From NCBI RefSeq assembly GCF_964340395.1, contig NC_135565.1:16749709-16767208 (forward strand): a stretch of DNA of 17,500 bases, written 5' to 3'. The number at the start of each line of letters is the position of its first letter. Position 1 is the stretch's first letter. This document shows positions 8,680 to 17,500 of the stretch, piece after piece. The stretch is from Glandiceps talaboti (taxonomy: Eukaryota; Hemichordata; Enteropneusta; Spengelidae). Under the pieces are notes generated by a model, which was given only the letters and a program-made list of their open reading frames with translations, made no database searches and had not been told where the DNA came from. Both the position numbers and the translations under genes were made by a program.

Positions 8680-8915
8680 GCTTGAATTCTTGGTCCCTGC
8701 GAGAGAATTTTACCCTATGCTAGGGGGTCAAAATAAAACAAAAAGGTTGACTTCTTCTCAAGTGTGCATCTTGTAATATGCGTGTACCACATGTAGCAAA
8801 AGTCTTAGTGTCAACCAAGATATTGAATGATTGTTATTTTCATGATGCACCTAGGTGGTATGTTATTTTTCATGACACACCTAGGGGGTAAAAGAGGTAC
8901 CAAGAATGACAAGTC
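8680..8915. mobile_element. Possible fold-back element in the 3' flank
   Basis: The left end GCTTGAATTCTTGGTCCC (8680-8697) is mirrored by GGTACCAAGAATGACAAGTC (8896-8915). Weaker inverted similarity continues inward, with TACCC/CTAGGGGGT words near 8711-8729 and 8880-8889. Near the right end is a 29-bp direct duplication starting GTTATTTT at 8833 and 8862. The layout resembles a decayed MITE, but the arms are imperfect and no target-site duplication is evident. Confidence 0.35.
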
Positions 8916-8967
8916 ACAGTCCCTGTTACATTATAAACAAAGATTCAGAAAAATTTTCATTTGATGA

Positions 8968-8973
8968 AATAAA
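8968..8973 (+). promoter_or_regulatory. Candidate polyadenylation signal AATAAA
   Basis: AATAAA lies about 400 nt after the stop codon, followed by an A-rich run. An earlier candidate sits at 8732. Only transcript data would show which is used. Confidence 0.3.
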
Positions 8974-9371
8974 AAAATTCACCTAACTATAATCCTGACG
9001 AAACGCCCTGATTAATATATTTATGAATTTGGTACGATGTTTTAGTTGGTTCCTATTATCAGCTTTATTCAGTAAAACTAATATTTGCTGTAAACTTTTG
9101 TTCCTTCTTGCACCTTACAATGCATAGATTAAAAGGGTATATGAAGATTAGGTATTTGACGAGAGACCATTGCCACTGACAAACATTGACAAATTGTGTG
9201 CACCTTTTATTGTCTATGGCTTCATTTTATCCCTAGCTTACACACACCTTTATACTAGTGTGTACTCTCCCAGTATGCTGTTTATGTTTTAGTGCCAACC
9301 TATGGTCATTACTGTCCCATGTGTCATGTCAGTCAGATAACTGTGAACATTTTGAAGTTTTTGGTGTGTGT

Positions 9372-9385
9372 GCGCCCTCTAGCAG
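9372..9385 (-). promoter_or_regulatory. CTCF-like motif
   Basis: The minus strand reads CTGCTAGAGGGCGC. Against the animal CTCF core CCRSYAGRKGGCRS it differs only at position 2. It lies in the 3' flank, facing away from the plus-strand copy at 14449. One motif without binding data is only suggestive. Confidence 0.4.
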
Positions 9386-9884
9386 TTATACTAGGCAAGG
9401 CCTCATGGTGGCCCTGTGACATCAGGTCGTGATGTTTGAGGCCCATGCTAATGAAGTATGAGTTCATGTGAACTTTTGTAGAAAATTGGTTATCTGTACC
9501 AACAACTGATGAAGTCATGGTTTTGATGATTTCAGAAAACACACAGCTAAATTTGAGATGGCACAACGCACAAGTCCTAGTGCTATTTGACAATGCATTA
9601 GCATGTTGAAACTGCTAAAGGGCTCAACACATCGACATTTGCATAATAGTAGAGACTGCGTAGACAGAATCTATCAGACATTAATAGTATGTGACTTATT
9701 TTGTTAACATACATTTCCAAACCTTCACTGTCAAAAAAAAAACCATAAAAATATTTTTATAATCAAAACTTTAGTGCCTGTTATTAAACTACTGGCTTCA
9801 CAATTTTTGTGATTCCAAATAAAATATCATGATCATTTTTTTTACTTCATAGCGTTATTTCCAAAAGCATAGATTAGTAACATT

Positions 9885-9918
9885 TGACCATTGACATGCT
9901 CCAAATGACCTTTGACCT
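9885..9918. promoter_or_regulatory. Nuclear-receptor DR1-type motifs
   Basis: TGACCTTTGACCT at 9906-9918 is the exact reverse complement of the DR1 consensus AGGTCAAAGGTCA, used by HNF4, COUP-TF and RXR partners. A weaker relative, TGACCATTGACA, starts at 9885. A further TTTGACCTGA lies near 10003. They may be regulatory, or remnants of a degenerate TGACC(TT) simple repeat. Confidence 0.35.
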
Positions 9919-10969
9919 GTAGTGACTTTTTAACAGCCAACATTGTATCATACGACAGTTGAGAAATATTGGAATTGATTCCATATCATTGCAAAATTAG
10001 CAAATTTGACCTGACGCCAAACTATGATGAACTTAATACTTTACTAAGACATGGGCAGTAGATTTTTGTGCAAATGCTGAGGAAATACTCGGCAGTTGTC
10101 ATTTTAATATTTCAGTGGGATTACGAGATGTGAGAACCTAAAAGAACGAAGTCTCCAATTTCACATGTGGAGTCTAGTTATTTGGGGAAAAGAATTTGTA
10201 TATTTATAATGATGAAACTTGATAAATGTAACACTTTTGTATAAATTATTTGTATTAATGAATTCGCAACATTGTATGTTTCATATGAAGTGTATAACAT
10301 TTTTTTGTTTTTTTTGGTGAATTTGTAGAAGTGAAAAGGTTTGGTCTCATATATCTTGTATCTTCATTTCCGTACCCTCGCAAGCACAGCGATTCCAACA
10401 TAACAATTTCATTACTATTCTTCAGAGTTCCGATATGATTTTGCAAAATCCTATTTCTACGATGGGGCTATTTGTTTTTTACACTAATACAAGTTGAGCA
10501 CAAGATCATTTTAATTACACTCGGCTATTTTTCGTTAATTTTTTATCCGTTGAAAAATACACTAAAGTTTTACTAGAAGTGGCTCAGTCTTTCTAATCAC
10601 TGAAATTCGTCGTACTTGTAGAATTTTCAGTACTTTGCGCTAGCAGATTAATATAGAAGGTTGACTTGCAGCTAAAACAGGTGGTGTTCACTAGAAGACT
10701 ATTTGTAGCAATTCATTTCCAATCAAAGTTGATTTTATGTTTTATACAATCTCTTCAATTTAGTATAAGTTTTCAGTGTTTACATTCTTTTAACTGTTAC
10801 TTGTATTTTTTTGCACTTTTGATAGAAAATTACAATTCATGCAGTGTAGCTGGGAGGGAGTAATAGAAATTGGTTATATTGAATTTTTCTACATGCACAG
10901 AGAATTTGGTATTACTATAGCATTGTATTCATTATGGTACCACAAAATACAGACAAACATTTGGAAGGT

Positions 10970-10984
10970 GGGGGGGGGGGGGGG
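10970..10984. repeat. Poly-G run (G15)
   Basis: Fifteen G in a row. A second run of 14 G lies at 11342-11355 and one of 11 G at 3533-3543. All three are on the same strand as the gene. Confidence 0.9.
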
Positions 10985-11424
10985 CTTAAAGATCCACTGA
11001 GACCAGCTTAAGGGGTGAGATGAATAGTTCACTAGGATATAAAACTAAATTTGAGCCATTTAACTTCTCATTCTACAAAATCCATTTTTACTTTTAATGG
11101 ATGTTTTTGTACCCCATAATACAAATATTTCTTTAAAAATTTCAAATTGAGAAAAATGAAGAATGTTGCTATAGTAAATGCATGGCACTAAAGTAAAGTA
11201 AAGTGTCAGCAAAAGAACTATTTGTAGTCACTAAGTATGTAGACTGTTTTTTTATATTCATAGCACTACATACTGCTACATACTGATTTGAAATTGACTT
11301 GTGTGGTTCGAAGCAATTTTCGATTTTGGCTAATTTAGTATGGGGGGGGGGGGGGTTCTATTAATGAACTATTGGTCTTACCCCTAAGCAAGTGTCAAAT
11401 TTATACCCAGGTTTACCACAACCA

Positions 11425-11700
11425 TGAGCCAGTTAGCTCACAGACACACTTTCTATCATCCAACCAGCTAAGGACTACTTTTTGAAAACAGGTAGCTGTT
11501 ATTTGCATCGTCCAATCAGTTTCTGGCTTTGATTCAAAGGAGCCAATTAGGTATCTCTTACTATTGCAATTGTCCAATCAGCTAAAGGCTAATATATCTT
11601 AAACCTGCAGGCTTATAATTGTTGCCGTTTTCATGGACCAATCAGCTAGTGGCTTTTATCATTAAAAGCCAATCAGGAAGTCGATACTATCCTAACCAGA
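11425..11700. repeat. 31/62-bp tandem array built on CCAATCAG
   Basis: CCAATCAG or a near variant starts at 11429, 11460, 11512, 11543, 11574, 11638, 11669 and 11692. Four of the intervals are exactly 31 bp and others are near 52-64 bp. Two half-unit types alternate. One continues CTAAGGCT...TTAAAAG; the other continues GGTATCT...TTGCAATTGT. The real unit is thus a dimer of about 62 bp that arose from a 31-bp monomer. Confidence 0.8.
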
Positions 11701-12291
11701 TCAAGGCTATAAATGGAAAACATCATGGCCTTGTATATTTTGTATGCAGAGATTTTATTATCAACATGTACTACAAAATAAATTAGACAGTTTATGATTA
11801 ATATAAAAATCATGAGCTTGAAATCCTAAACCTCAAGTAAAAGCAAAAAACAGAAATTCACATTTCAGCCACCATAGCACTGAGTATGTTATTTCCTATG
11901 CAAACAACCAAACAAAGGTGCGTCATAAAAACCGTCCCTCAGTTTATAGTCATCCCACCCCTATTTTATTATAGATGTGACCCAGTTTTTGTATGTGCGT
12001 AGTGTATGTGAGAATGAACCATATCAATCAATAGGGATGTCCAAGTCAGGGAATTGTATGGAATTTGTATACAAATAATTTTGTACTTATGTTATTGTAT
12101 ATGATTAATATTCAATGGATAGATTTATTAGCCTCACCAAGATGTTCACACACAAAAAATATTTCAATATGTTATTGTTTGACTGCCGTAGTCCTGTTTT
12201 GTGTATTGCTGCCAAAGAGCCTTCAAGTTTACGCATTTTGCTGTGTTTTTTGTATGACGAATAGTTTACTAGAGATATATACATAGCTTAG

Positions 12292-12620
12292 AAGTGCTGA
12301 TAGGTGCCACATAATCTTGCCTGGGCTCTAAAGTACATAGATGGTGATTGGTTCATTCAAGATTCTAGTACAGATATGCTGATAGATGGAGAGCCAAGTC
12401 TCACACTTTAATACAGGGATGCTAATATGTGCATTAGAGCCAAGCTGTGTTCTTCAATACAGGGATGCTGATTGGTGCATTAGATCCAAGCTGTACTCTT
12501 TACAGGGATGCTGATAGGTGTATTGGAGCCAAGTGGTGCTCTTTAATACAGGGATGCTGATAGGTGCATTAGAACCAAGCTGTGCTCTTCAGTACATGGA
12601 TGCTGATAGGTTGATATCAA
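12292..12620. repeat. 43-46-bp tandem array, about seven units
   Basis: The consensus is roughly ACAGGGATGCTGATAGGTGC followed by ATTAGAGCCAAGCTGTGCTC. The anchor GATGCT or its equivalent lies at 12375, 12418, 12464, 12507, 12553 and 12599, spaced 43-46 bp, with a degenerate earlier unit from 12292. One unit carries GCTGATTGG, the reverse complement of the CCAATCAGC of the array 0.6 kb upstream. Confidence 0.88.
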
Positions 12621-13076
12621 AGCACTAGTATGTAGAAAGAGTGCATATCAAAACTTTCCAAAACTCTATGTCCAATTATTACATACAATTACTGCCAATA
12701 CATGGAGCGAGTAGGAGATATTTCCAAACACGTAAATACTTTTAATAAGTATAGCCAAATTTAGACCAAATTTGTTTTCCCTACAAATTTTTGTCAGTGT
12801 TTAATTTTTAACTTGCAGAACTTAAACAACACATTGATTGATAATTATTACCACTTCAACTCACAAATCCTCTGTGATGCACGCCTTTCCGTAATTTTTT
12901 GGTATACTTTGGAATTCGTTGTATCGTTTCAAGTCAAATTCAAGACAGTTATATTCTGTTCTGTTGTAAATTGTCTTACTAGATCTTTTCATAGATAACT
13001 GAATATTTCCAGAATTTTTTGTAAGTTGTTAATATTATAGTGGAAGTTATTGATTGTATGAAGGATTTATTGAAAA

Positions 13077-13082
13077 AATAAA
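13077..13082 (+). promoter_or_regulatory. Distal candidate polyadenylation signal AATAAA
   Basis: AATAAA follows GGATTTATTGAAA and is followed within 30 nt by a T-rich stretch (TAGTTTACTTTTG), the usual arrangement of a cleavage site. If used, it would give the PHF21-like transcript a 3'UTR of about 4.5 kb. It could equally belong to another transcript or be chance in AT-rich DNA. Confidence 0.3.
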
Positions 13083-13314
13083 ATTGTGCAATATCAAAAA
13101 GAAAAATAGTTTACTTTTGTATAAAATGTGCATGTGTCGGAGAGTGTACATGTACAGTTTGGTGTAACGATGTTCCCATTTGCGTGTAACCTCCCCGTTA
13201 AATTATTGGTTTGTGCCATGCACATGCTCTGTTATGATACAGTGAGGTTGATATCATGTTGACTTACTAATACTTTGAATGTATATGAATTACTAATTCA
13301 TGAGAGTGCATGTA

Positions 13315-13695
13315 ACACATTCTAGCAAACCTGAGCTGACATTTCATCCACGACACTGCCAATATCAATATCGCAAACCAGAGCTGATATTTCATATGTG
13401 ACATGAAATATTCTCGCAAACTAGAGCTGACATTTTTTCCGCAACGTGGCCAAATATCATTCTCGCAAACCGGAGCTGATATTTCATCCACAACACTGCA
13501 AAATATCACTCTCGCAAACCAGAGCTGATATTTCATCCACAACACTGCGAAAAATCATTCTTCCAAACCAGAGCTGATATTTCATCCACAACACTGCAAA
13601 ATATCATTCTTGCAAACCAGAGCTGATATTTCTTCTACAACATTACAAAATATCATTCTTCCAAACCGGAGCTGATATTTCTTCTGCGACACCCT
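13315..13695. repeat. 49-bp tandem array, eight units
   Basis: The consensus unit is roughly GCAAACCAGAGCTGATATTT, then CATCCACAACACTGCAAAAT, then ATCATTCTC. GAGCTGA starts at 13333, 13381, 13424, 13473, 13522, 13571, 13620 and 13669. The last five intervals are exactly 49 bp and the first ones are 48, 43 and 49. Units in the middle are the most alike and the edges are the most diverged. The minus-strand open frame across the first units is produced by the repeat. Confidence 0.94.
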
Positions 13696-13830
13696 ATAAA
13701 AGAGGCTGTGGTTAAAAACAATGATGTAACATGGAAAGTTGAGATTGTCACCTGTCAATTATATACTAGTAGTAATACAGTTAGAATTTGTTGTTGAGGA
13801 TAAACTGTTTCAAAGCCAAAGATATAGTGT

Positions 13831-14030
13831 CACATGACTCATTTCCAACCAATCAGAGCTTGAGATACATTCATGTCAGCAACTTGCTTGAGACCAAAAT
13901 CCATGTAGAGGATCCAGTTTTATCACAGGAATGTCAGATGACATCACTTGATTAAAGTCAACCAATGAGAGCTAGAGATACATGTCACATGATCAGTTTT
14001 AAACGAATGTGAATTGAGATGCAACTTCAG
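13831..14030. repeat. Degenerate copies of a CCAATCAGAGCT/GAGATAC unit
   Basis: CCAACCAATCAGAGCTTGAGATACATTCATGTCA-type sequence at about 13845-13878 recurs at 13960-13986 with ACCAATGAGAGCTAGAGATA. A weaker third copy follows at about 13990-14025. The copies sit beside CACATGA/ACATCAC words. The CCAATCAG core links them to the array at 11425-11700. Confidence 0.55.
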
Positions 14031-14448
14031 TATATGACTAATATATTGTCATGATTTTAAAAAATGACAGGATATGTAAATAGCCAAATATTTATTAAAG
14101 TTATAAAGGCAAATTGTAAAATTCAAAACATAGGTATTCAATCTATATTGCTACTGTTTGACACTTTTGCATAAAATAGCCGTCATGAAGACTATAAAGT
14201 ATAATGCGAAGGACTGAATATTAATATCTGTGTAAAGGATACAGAGATTGTTGGAAGTAACTACTTTGAACAAAATGTGTATCAATATATTTTAGGGTAT
14301 TTTTTTAAATCAAAATTTTATATGCAAATAAATTACATTACAGAGATAATATAAAACAAACCAGTTCGACATAGTAAGGGGCATTGGGTTTTTGATTTTC
14401 CCTTGTCAACATTCTTCATCCGAATGGCAAATTCCTAGTTGCAGCTGA

Positions 14449-14462
14449 CCGCTAGGTGGCGG
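14449..14462 (+). promoter_or_regulatory. CTCF-consensus site
   Basis: CCGCTAGGTGGCGG fits every position of the core CCRSYAGRKGGCRS. By family knowledge CTCF is an animal insulator and loop-anchor protein. The site lies about 5.9 kb after the stop codon of the PHF21-like gene. Two weaker TTGGTGGCGCT sequences occur at about 6199 and 14720. Confidence 0.45.
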
Positions 14463-15506
14463 TATAATCAGCCCGTCTACTGTTAAAGTTGAACTGCTTG
14501 GTGTTATATATAAACTGATGAATTTTCTATGTAATTATATGAGCATAATTTAAATATAGGTCATGTTTCAGCTTCATACTGTTGATTCTGTTTTCATATT
14601 AATTATTCATGTACAAAATGTTAAAGATAATGAATTAAATTTACAGGCAGTGCTCCAAAACGATATATTTTGGTACCCTGTTGAACGAAATAAAATACAA
14701 ATATTTTTAATGTACCGACGTTGGTGGCGCTGTTCAACACATATTTCGTAAGCTACCGGGAAGTTATAGTTTCTGGAGAGTCTGTCATATTATACTCTAA
14801 AGTAGGAAGTTAGGCTTTACTGAGTCAATCTATGATCACGTGACACTCACATTTGGTTACCTTAAATAATGATAAAGATACGAAATCTGAATAAATTATC
14901 TATACAGGCAAAAATACACAAAATACCTTCTTTTTTAAGTTTATCTACACGACACGAATGTCAAATTCCCAATTTCTCTGAACAAAGATAATGACTAACT
15001 AATATTTCAAATATGATTAAGAATCAGTCCCTTTGAACTCGAAATGAAGAGCATAATACTTGTATCCAAATGGATCACCTCCATCAACATTTCGTATGAA
15101 AATTGCAAAAATTGGACCTTTCACGTTGCTTTTAAATTTCTCGTTTCTAAATATATTGCATTCTAATTTAATTAACATTGCTAAAGTACAGAAGACAGGT
15201 GTATCACTATGGTTGTTGATAAAGTGGGCTATAGTAATTTAAAAATAGTTCGCCCGTGATTATCGCCCTCATACGATCAAACAACGTTTATAGTGAGATT
15301 ATCTGGTGAAAAAAAAATCCTGTGTTTAAAAGATTACTACATGCATAATCATAAAAATGTGTAAAATTTACAAGGAAATTCGAACCATTTGGAAATAAAA
15401 TTACAAATACTATACAGCTCCTATTAATATTTAAAACCCCACAAAGGCTGAAAATTAAAATATAAAGAAAAAAACATCTGGTGAATACCCATTCCTGCTT
15501 CCTTCC

Positions 15507-15597
15507 AGTCTTGGTTACCCAGACTCTGTCACTTGGGCGCTCTCTTTTGTAGATCCTACAAAGAGTCCCCAGTGGCAGAGTCTGAAAAACCAAGACT
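15507..15597. repeat. 91-nt near-palindromic hairpin
   Basis: The arms 15507-15552 and 15556-15597 are inverted complements around a 3-nt centre (ATC). Perfect blocks are AGTCTTGGTT with its complement at the outer end, CAGACTCTG in the middle and TTTGTAG next to the loop. A three-base bulge and a few one- to three-base offsets interrupt the stem. It could be a minimal palindromic MITE or, if transcribed, a precursor-microRNA-sized hairpin. The sequence alone cannot separate these. Confidence 0.75.
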
Positions 15598-16774
15598 AAC
15601 TCCTTCATTTATTCGAGGCACTTTGTGACTAATTTATTAATGAAAATGTTACGAAATTATAATGAGAATCTTTGTTATTGATTTGCAACAACTGATGAAT
15701 ATCTAAATTGTCATCCAGTCAATACAGTTTATGATAATATACTATACGATAAGCCATTTCTATACCCCACATCTACGTAGCTATCTAACTACCAAAACAC
15801 GTACATTTATATGGAAAACCGCGATTCTTTTTTTACCAGACCAATCGACAAAAAAATATGGAATGAACGGAAGCGACTAAACTGTTATAGTATTATAAAT
15901 AAGTAAACAAATTGTAATTCATATTCATGCCAAATATTAGCCTACTGTCTAATAATATTACAACAAAATATATTATATAAAACGTGCTATTATACTTTGT
16001 GGATACCAAAGAAATTAACCCTACATGGAAGTAATGGAAAGCATGAAATTGATAACATTTCTATGAGAAACACACCTGGTACGATCATTCTCGAAAACCA
16101 GAGTATTACTTTTCTACTAGGGCAACGGAAAATCAAATTCCTGGCGTCGCGTGCTGCACCGTTATTACCGCAAAGAGAATGTACCACTCTTTTTACAGCA
16201 AAACTATTGACTAAAGTTCGGTCCCTCTAGGATTGGCGGGGGGAAACATGTTCTAGCTAGCGAGAATGCTTAATGCATAACCCGAAGCTAATTTGTTTCT
16301 TAGACAACCACTCAAATTGTGTGGATAAGATTGGCGAATATCTGTTTCTGTTTTCAAATATCAAAAAACCCTTGTTATTGACACAGAATATACATGAATC
16401 TCGAATCGCGTGCTGTGTACCATAACAGCAATAAACACATGCACATGACTAACGTCAAAAGGGGTAATGTCTAACTTTGTAGGTCAAAGTGGGTACAGTC
16501 TATTACTTTGCGGGTTTTGGTGGTTACTTTAATTTTGTAATATACCGATTACTGAATCAGGTAGAGCTGACATCAAGAATTCATGAGAAAGGCATATGTT
16601 TTCGCACAAATTTTTTGGCACCAATAAAATCGTTAACGATCACAGACACAGCAGTCTCAGGTGGTAAGCACCTTTACGCATATTTCGGCGCCTTAATCAC
16701 ACGTGTCAATTCTGACTTGCAACTGAATGTATACTAGGTGAGTAGGTACACTAAGAGTGCGAGTGAATTATGTA

Positions 16775-16781
<7 letters not shown>

Positions 16782-16808
<27 letters not shown>

Positions 16809-16884
16809 CTGTGTGTGTGTCTGTGTGTGTCTGTGTGTCTGTGTCTGTGTGTCTAGCTGTGTGTGTGTGTGTGTGTTTCTGTGT
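16782..16884. repeat. (TG)n microsatellite with TC interruptions
   Basis: A (TG)n tract begins after ATATATA. It is broken repeatedly by TCTG steps, giving a (TG)n(TCTG)n mix, and ends GTGTGTTTCTGTG. Confidence 0.95.
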
Positions 16885-17500
16885 TTAGGTCTAAAATAAA
16901 CTTAAGGGTCTCTGTTATAAACTGCACAGCGTTAAAATAACCATATAAAAAGACATTTTTAGATCATTTTCATTATACGTTTATGGATGGAATACAGTGT
17001 TTCTCCCACAGTGCCACATTGCTATGAATATGCTAATTAGATCAGGAACATTGTCAGTTAATAAACAGCACATGCGTAGTTGCTATCGAGGTATAATGAT
17101 GTCACTGTGGAGAATGAGCTGCGTTAACAAGATGATAATCACTGAACTGTATACCGCCGATGTTCCTAGGAAAAAAACACCAAAATATTTTCAATACATG
17201 TTCTCAATGGTGTCTTTGAAGGTACAATGGTGGTAAATTGTTTACACTTTTGTACGTTTTCTTATTTTAGGGAGGATGGGGTAGACAAGGGGCCTCAGTG
17301 AACAATTTCTGAATGGTCGCTTATAATCGATTGTACTCTACACACTGGCATGATGCCTGTATGTAAACAATCAGGTATATGGACATGATTATTTATTTGT
17401 CAAAATTGTATAAGGTTTTATTACTAGGCGAACATACATGAATTAGGGAGTACGAAACTAAACTTAAGTCGAGAATTAGATATATACATAATTAATATCA

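Larger units (their letters stand above)
8566..13082 (+). other. 3' untranslated region and downstream flank (end uncertain)
   Basis: No coding exon follows the TAG. Candidate AATAAA signals on the plus strand lie at 8732-8737, 8968-8973, 9818-9823 and 13077-13082. I cannot tell which is used, so the UTR may be 0.2 kb or up to 4.5 kb. The tract is AT-rich with T-rich runs. It holds a fold-back segment (8680-8915), a CTCF-like site, a DR1 motif, two long G runs and two minisatellites. Stretches 8916-9371, 9919-10969, 10985-11341, 11701-12291 and 12621-13076 show nothing else I can support. Confidence 0.5.
13083..17500. other. Downstream region without recognisable genes
   Basis: Apart from the 49-bp array, the related degenerate repeats, the CTCF-like site, the 91-nt hairpin and the TG microsatellite, I see no exon, RNA gene or transposon protein here. 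Open frames of 60-106 codons at 14563-14751, 15060-15242, 15288-15608, 15997-16230, 16489-16737 and 16997-17236 match no family I know and have no supporting splice context. Stretches 14031-14448, 14463-15506, 15598-16781 and 16885-17500 hold nothing else I can support. Confidence 0.6.

Noticed and set aside
13267-13545. 92-codon minus-strand open frame with repeating QLWFA and SSLRE motifs
   Set aside because: The repeats come from the 49-bp array; 49 is not a multiple of three, so the frame changes in each unit and is not kept as a protein.
13315-13695. CRISPR array
   Set aside because: The whole 49-bp unit is repeated, with no alternation of identical repeats and unique spacers, and the DNA is eukaryotic.
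15372-15445. tRNA-like B box on the minus strand (GGTTCGAATTT)
   Set aside because: No A box at the right distance and no acceptor-stem pairing. GGTTCGAAGCA near 11307 was dropped for the same reasons.
15990-17236. Open frames at 15990-16230, 16489-16737 and 16997-17236
   Set aside because: No recognisable domain, no splice or promoter context, and lengths expected by chance in this much non-coding DNA.

Overview
The window is eukaryotic nuclear DNA, most likely from a marine invertebrate animal. It is AT-rich, has consensus GT..AG introns, long microsatellites, minisatellites and decayed mobile elements, and lacks bacterial-style gene packing. I cannot name the species or phylum. The only convincing gene is the 3' end of a plus-strand PHF21A/PHF21B (BHC80) homologue, encoded by three exons at 4002-4145, 7437-7607 and 8458-8565 that join in phase 0. 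They give 140 residues: a complete C4HC3 PHD finger, a conserved linker with [12 protein letters not shown], a charged coiled coil, and a TAG stop. The gene continues upstream of the window, since no earlier exon could be supported.

Layout. 1-4001 is intron with a fold-back (MITE-like) element, a (GA)n/(CA)n compound microsatellite and homopolymer runs. 4002-4145 is the PHD exon. 4146-7436 is a 3.3 kb intron with a four-unit 118-bp tandem array in which every unit carries its own inverted repeat, a G/T-rich minisatellite, and a minus-strand relic of a non-LTR retrotransposon C-terminus. 7437-7607 is the linker/coiled-coil exon. 7608-8457 is an 850-bp intron ending in a TATC/TACG/TACA satellite that stops about 45 nt before the last acceptor. 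8458-8565 is the last coding exon. From 8566 on there is 3'UTR of unknown length (candidate AATAAA signals at 8732, 8968, 9818 and 13077) followed by intergenic DNA. That tract holds three minisatellites: a 31/62-bp array built on CCAATCAG, a 43-46-bp array that includes the reverse complement of the same motif, and a 49-bp array. It also has two CTCF-consensus-like sites, a perfect DR1 nuclear-receptor motif and a 91-nt near-palindromic hairpin.

Functionally, the gene should encode a chromatin reader of the LSD1-CoREST (BHC) type. By family knowledge it binds histone H3 unmodified at Lys4, and the residues linked to that specificity are conserved here. I see no new multi-gene system; the most unusual material is the repeat architecture in the introns and downstream DNA. 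Nearly all other open frames are low-complexity or chance frames.
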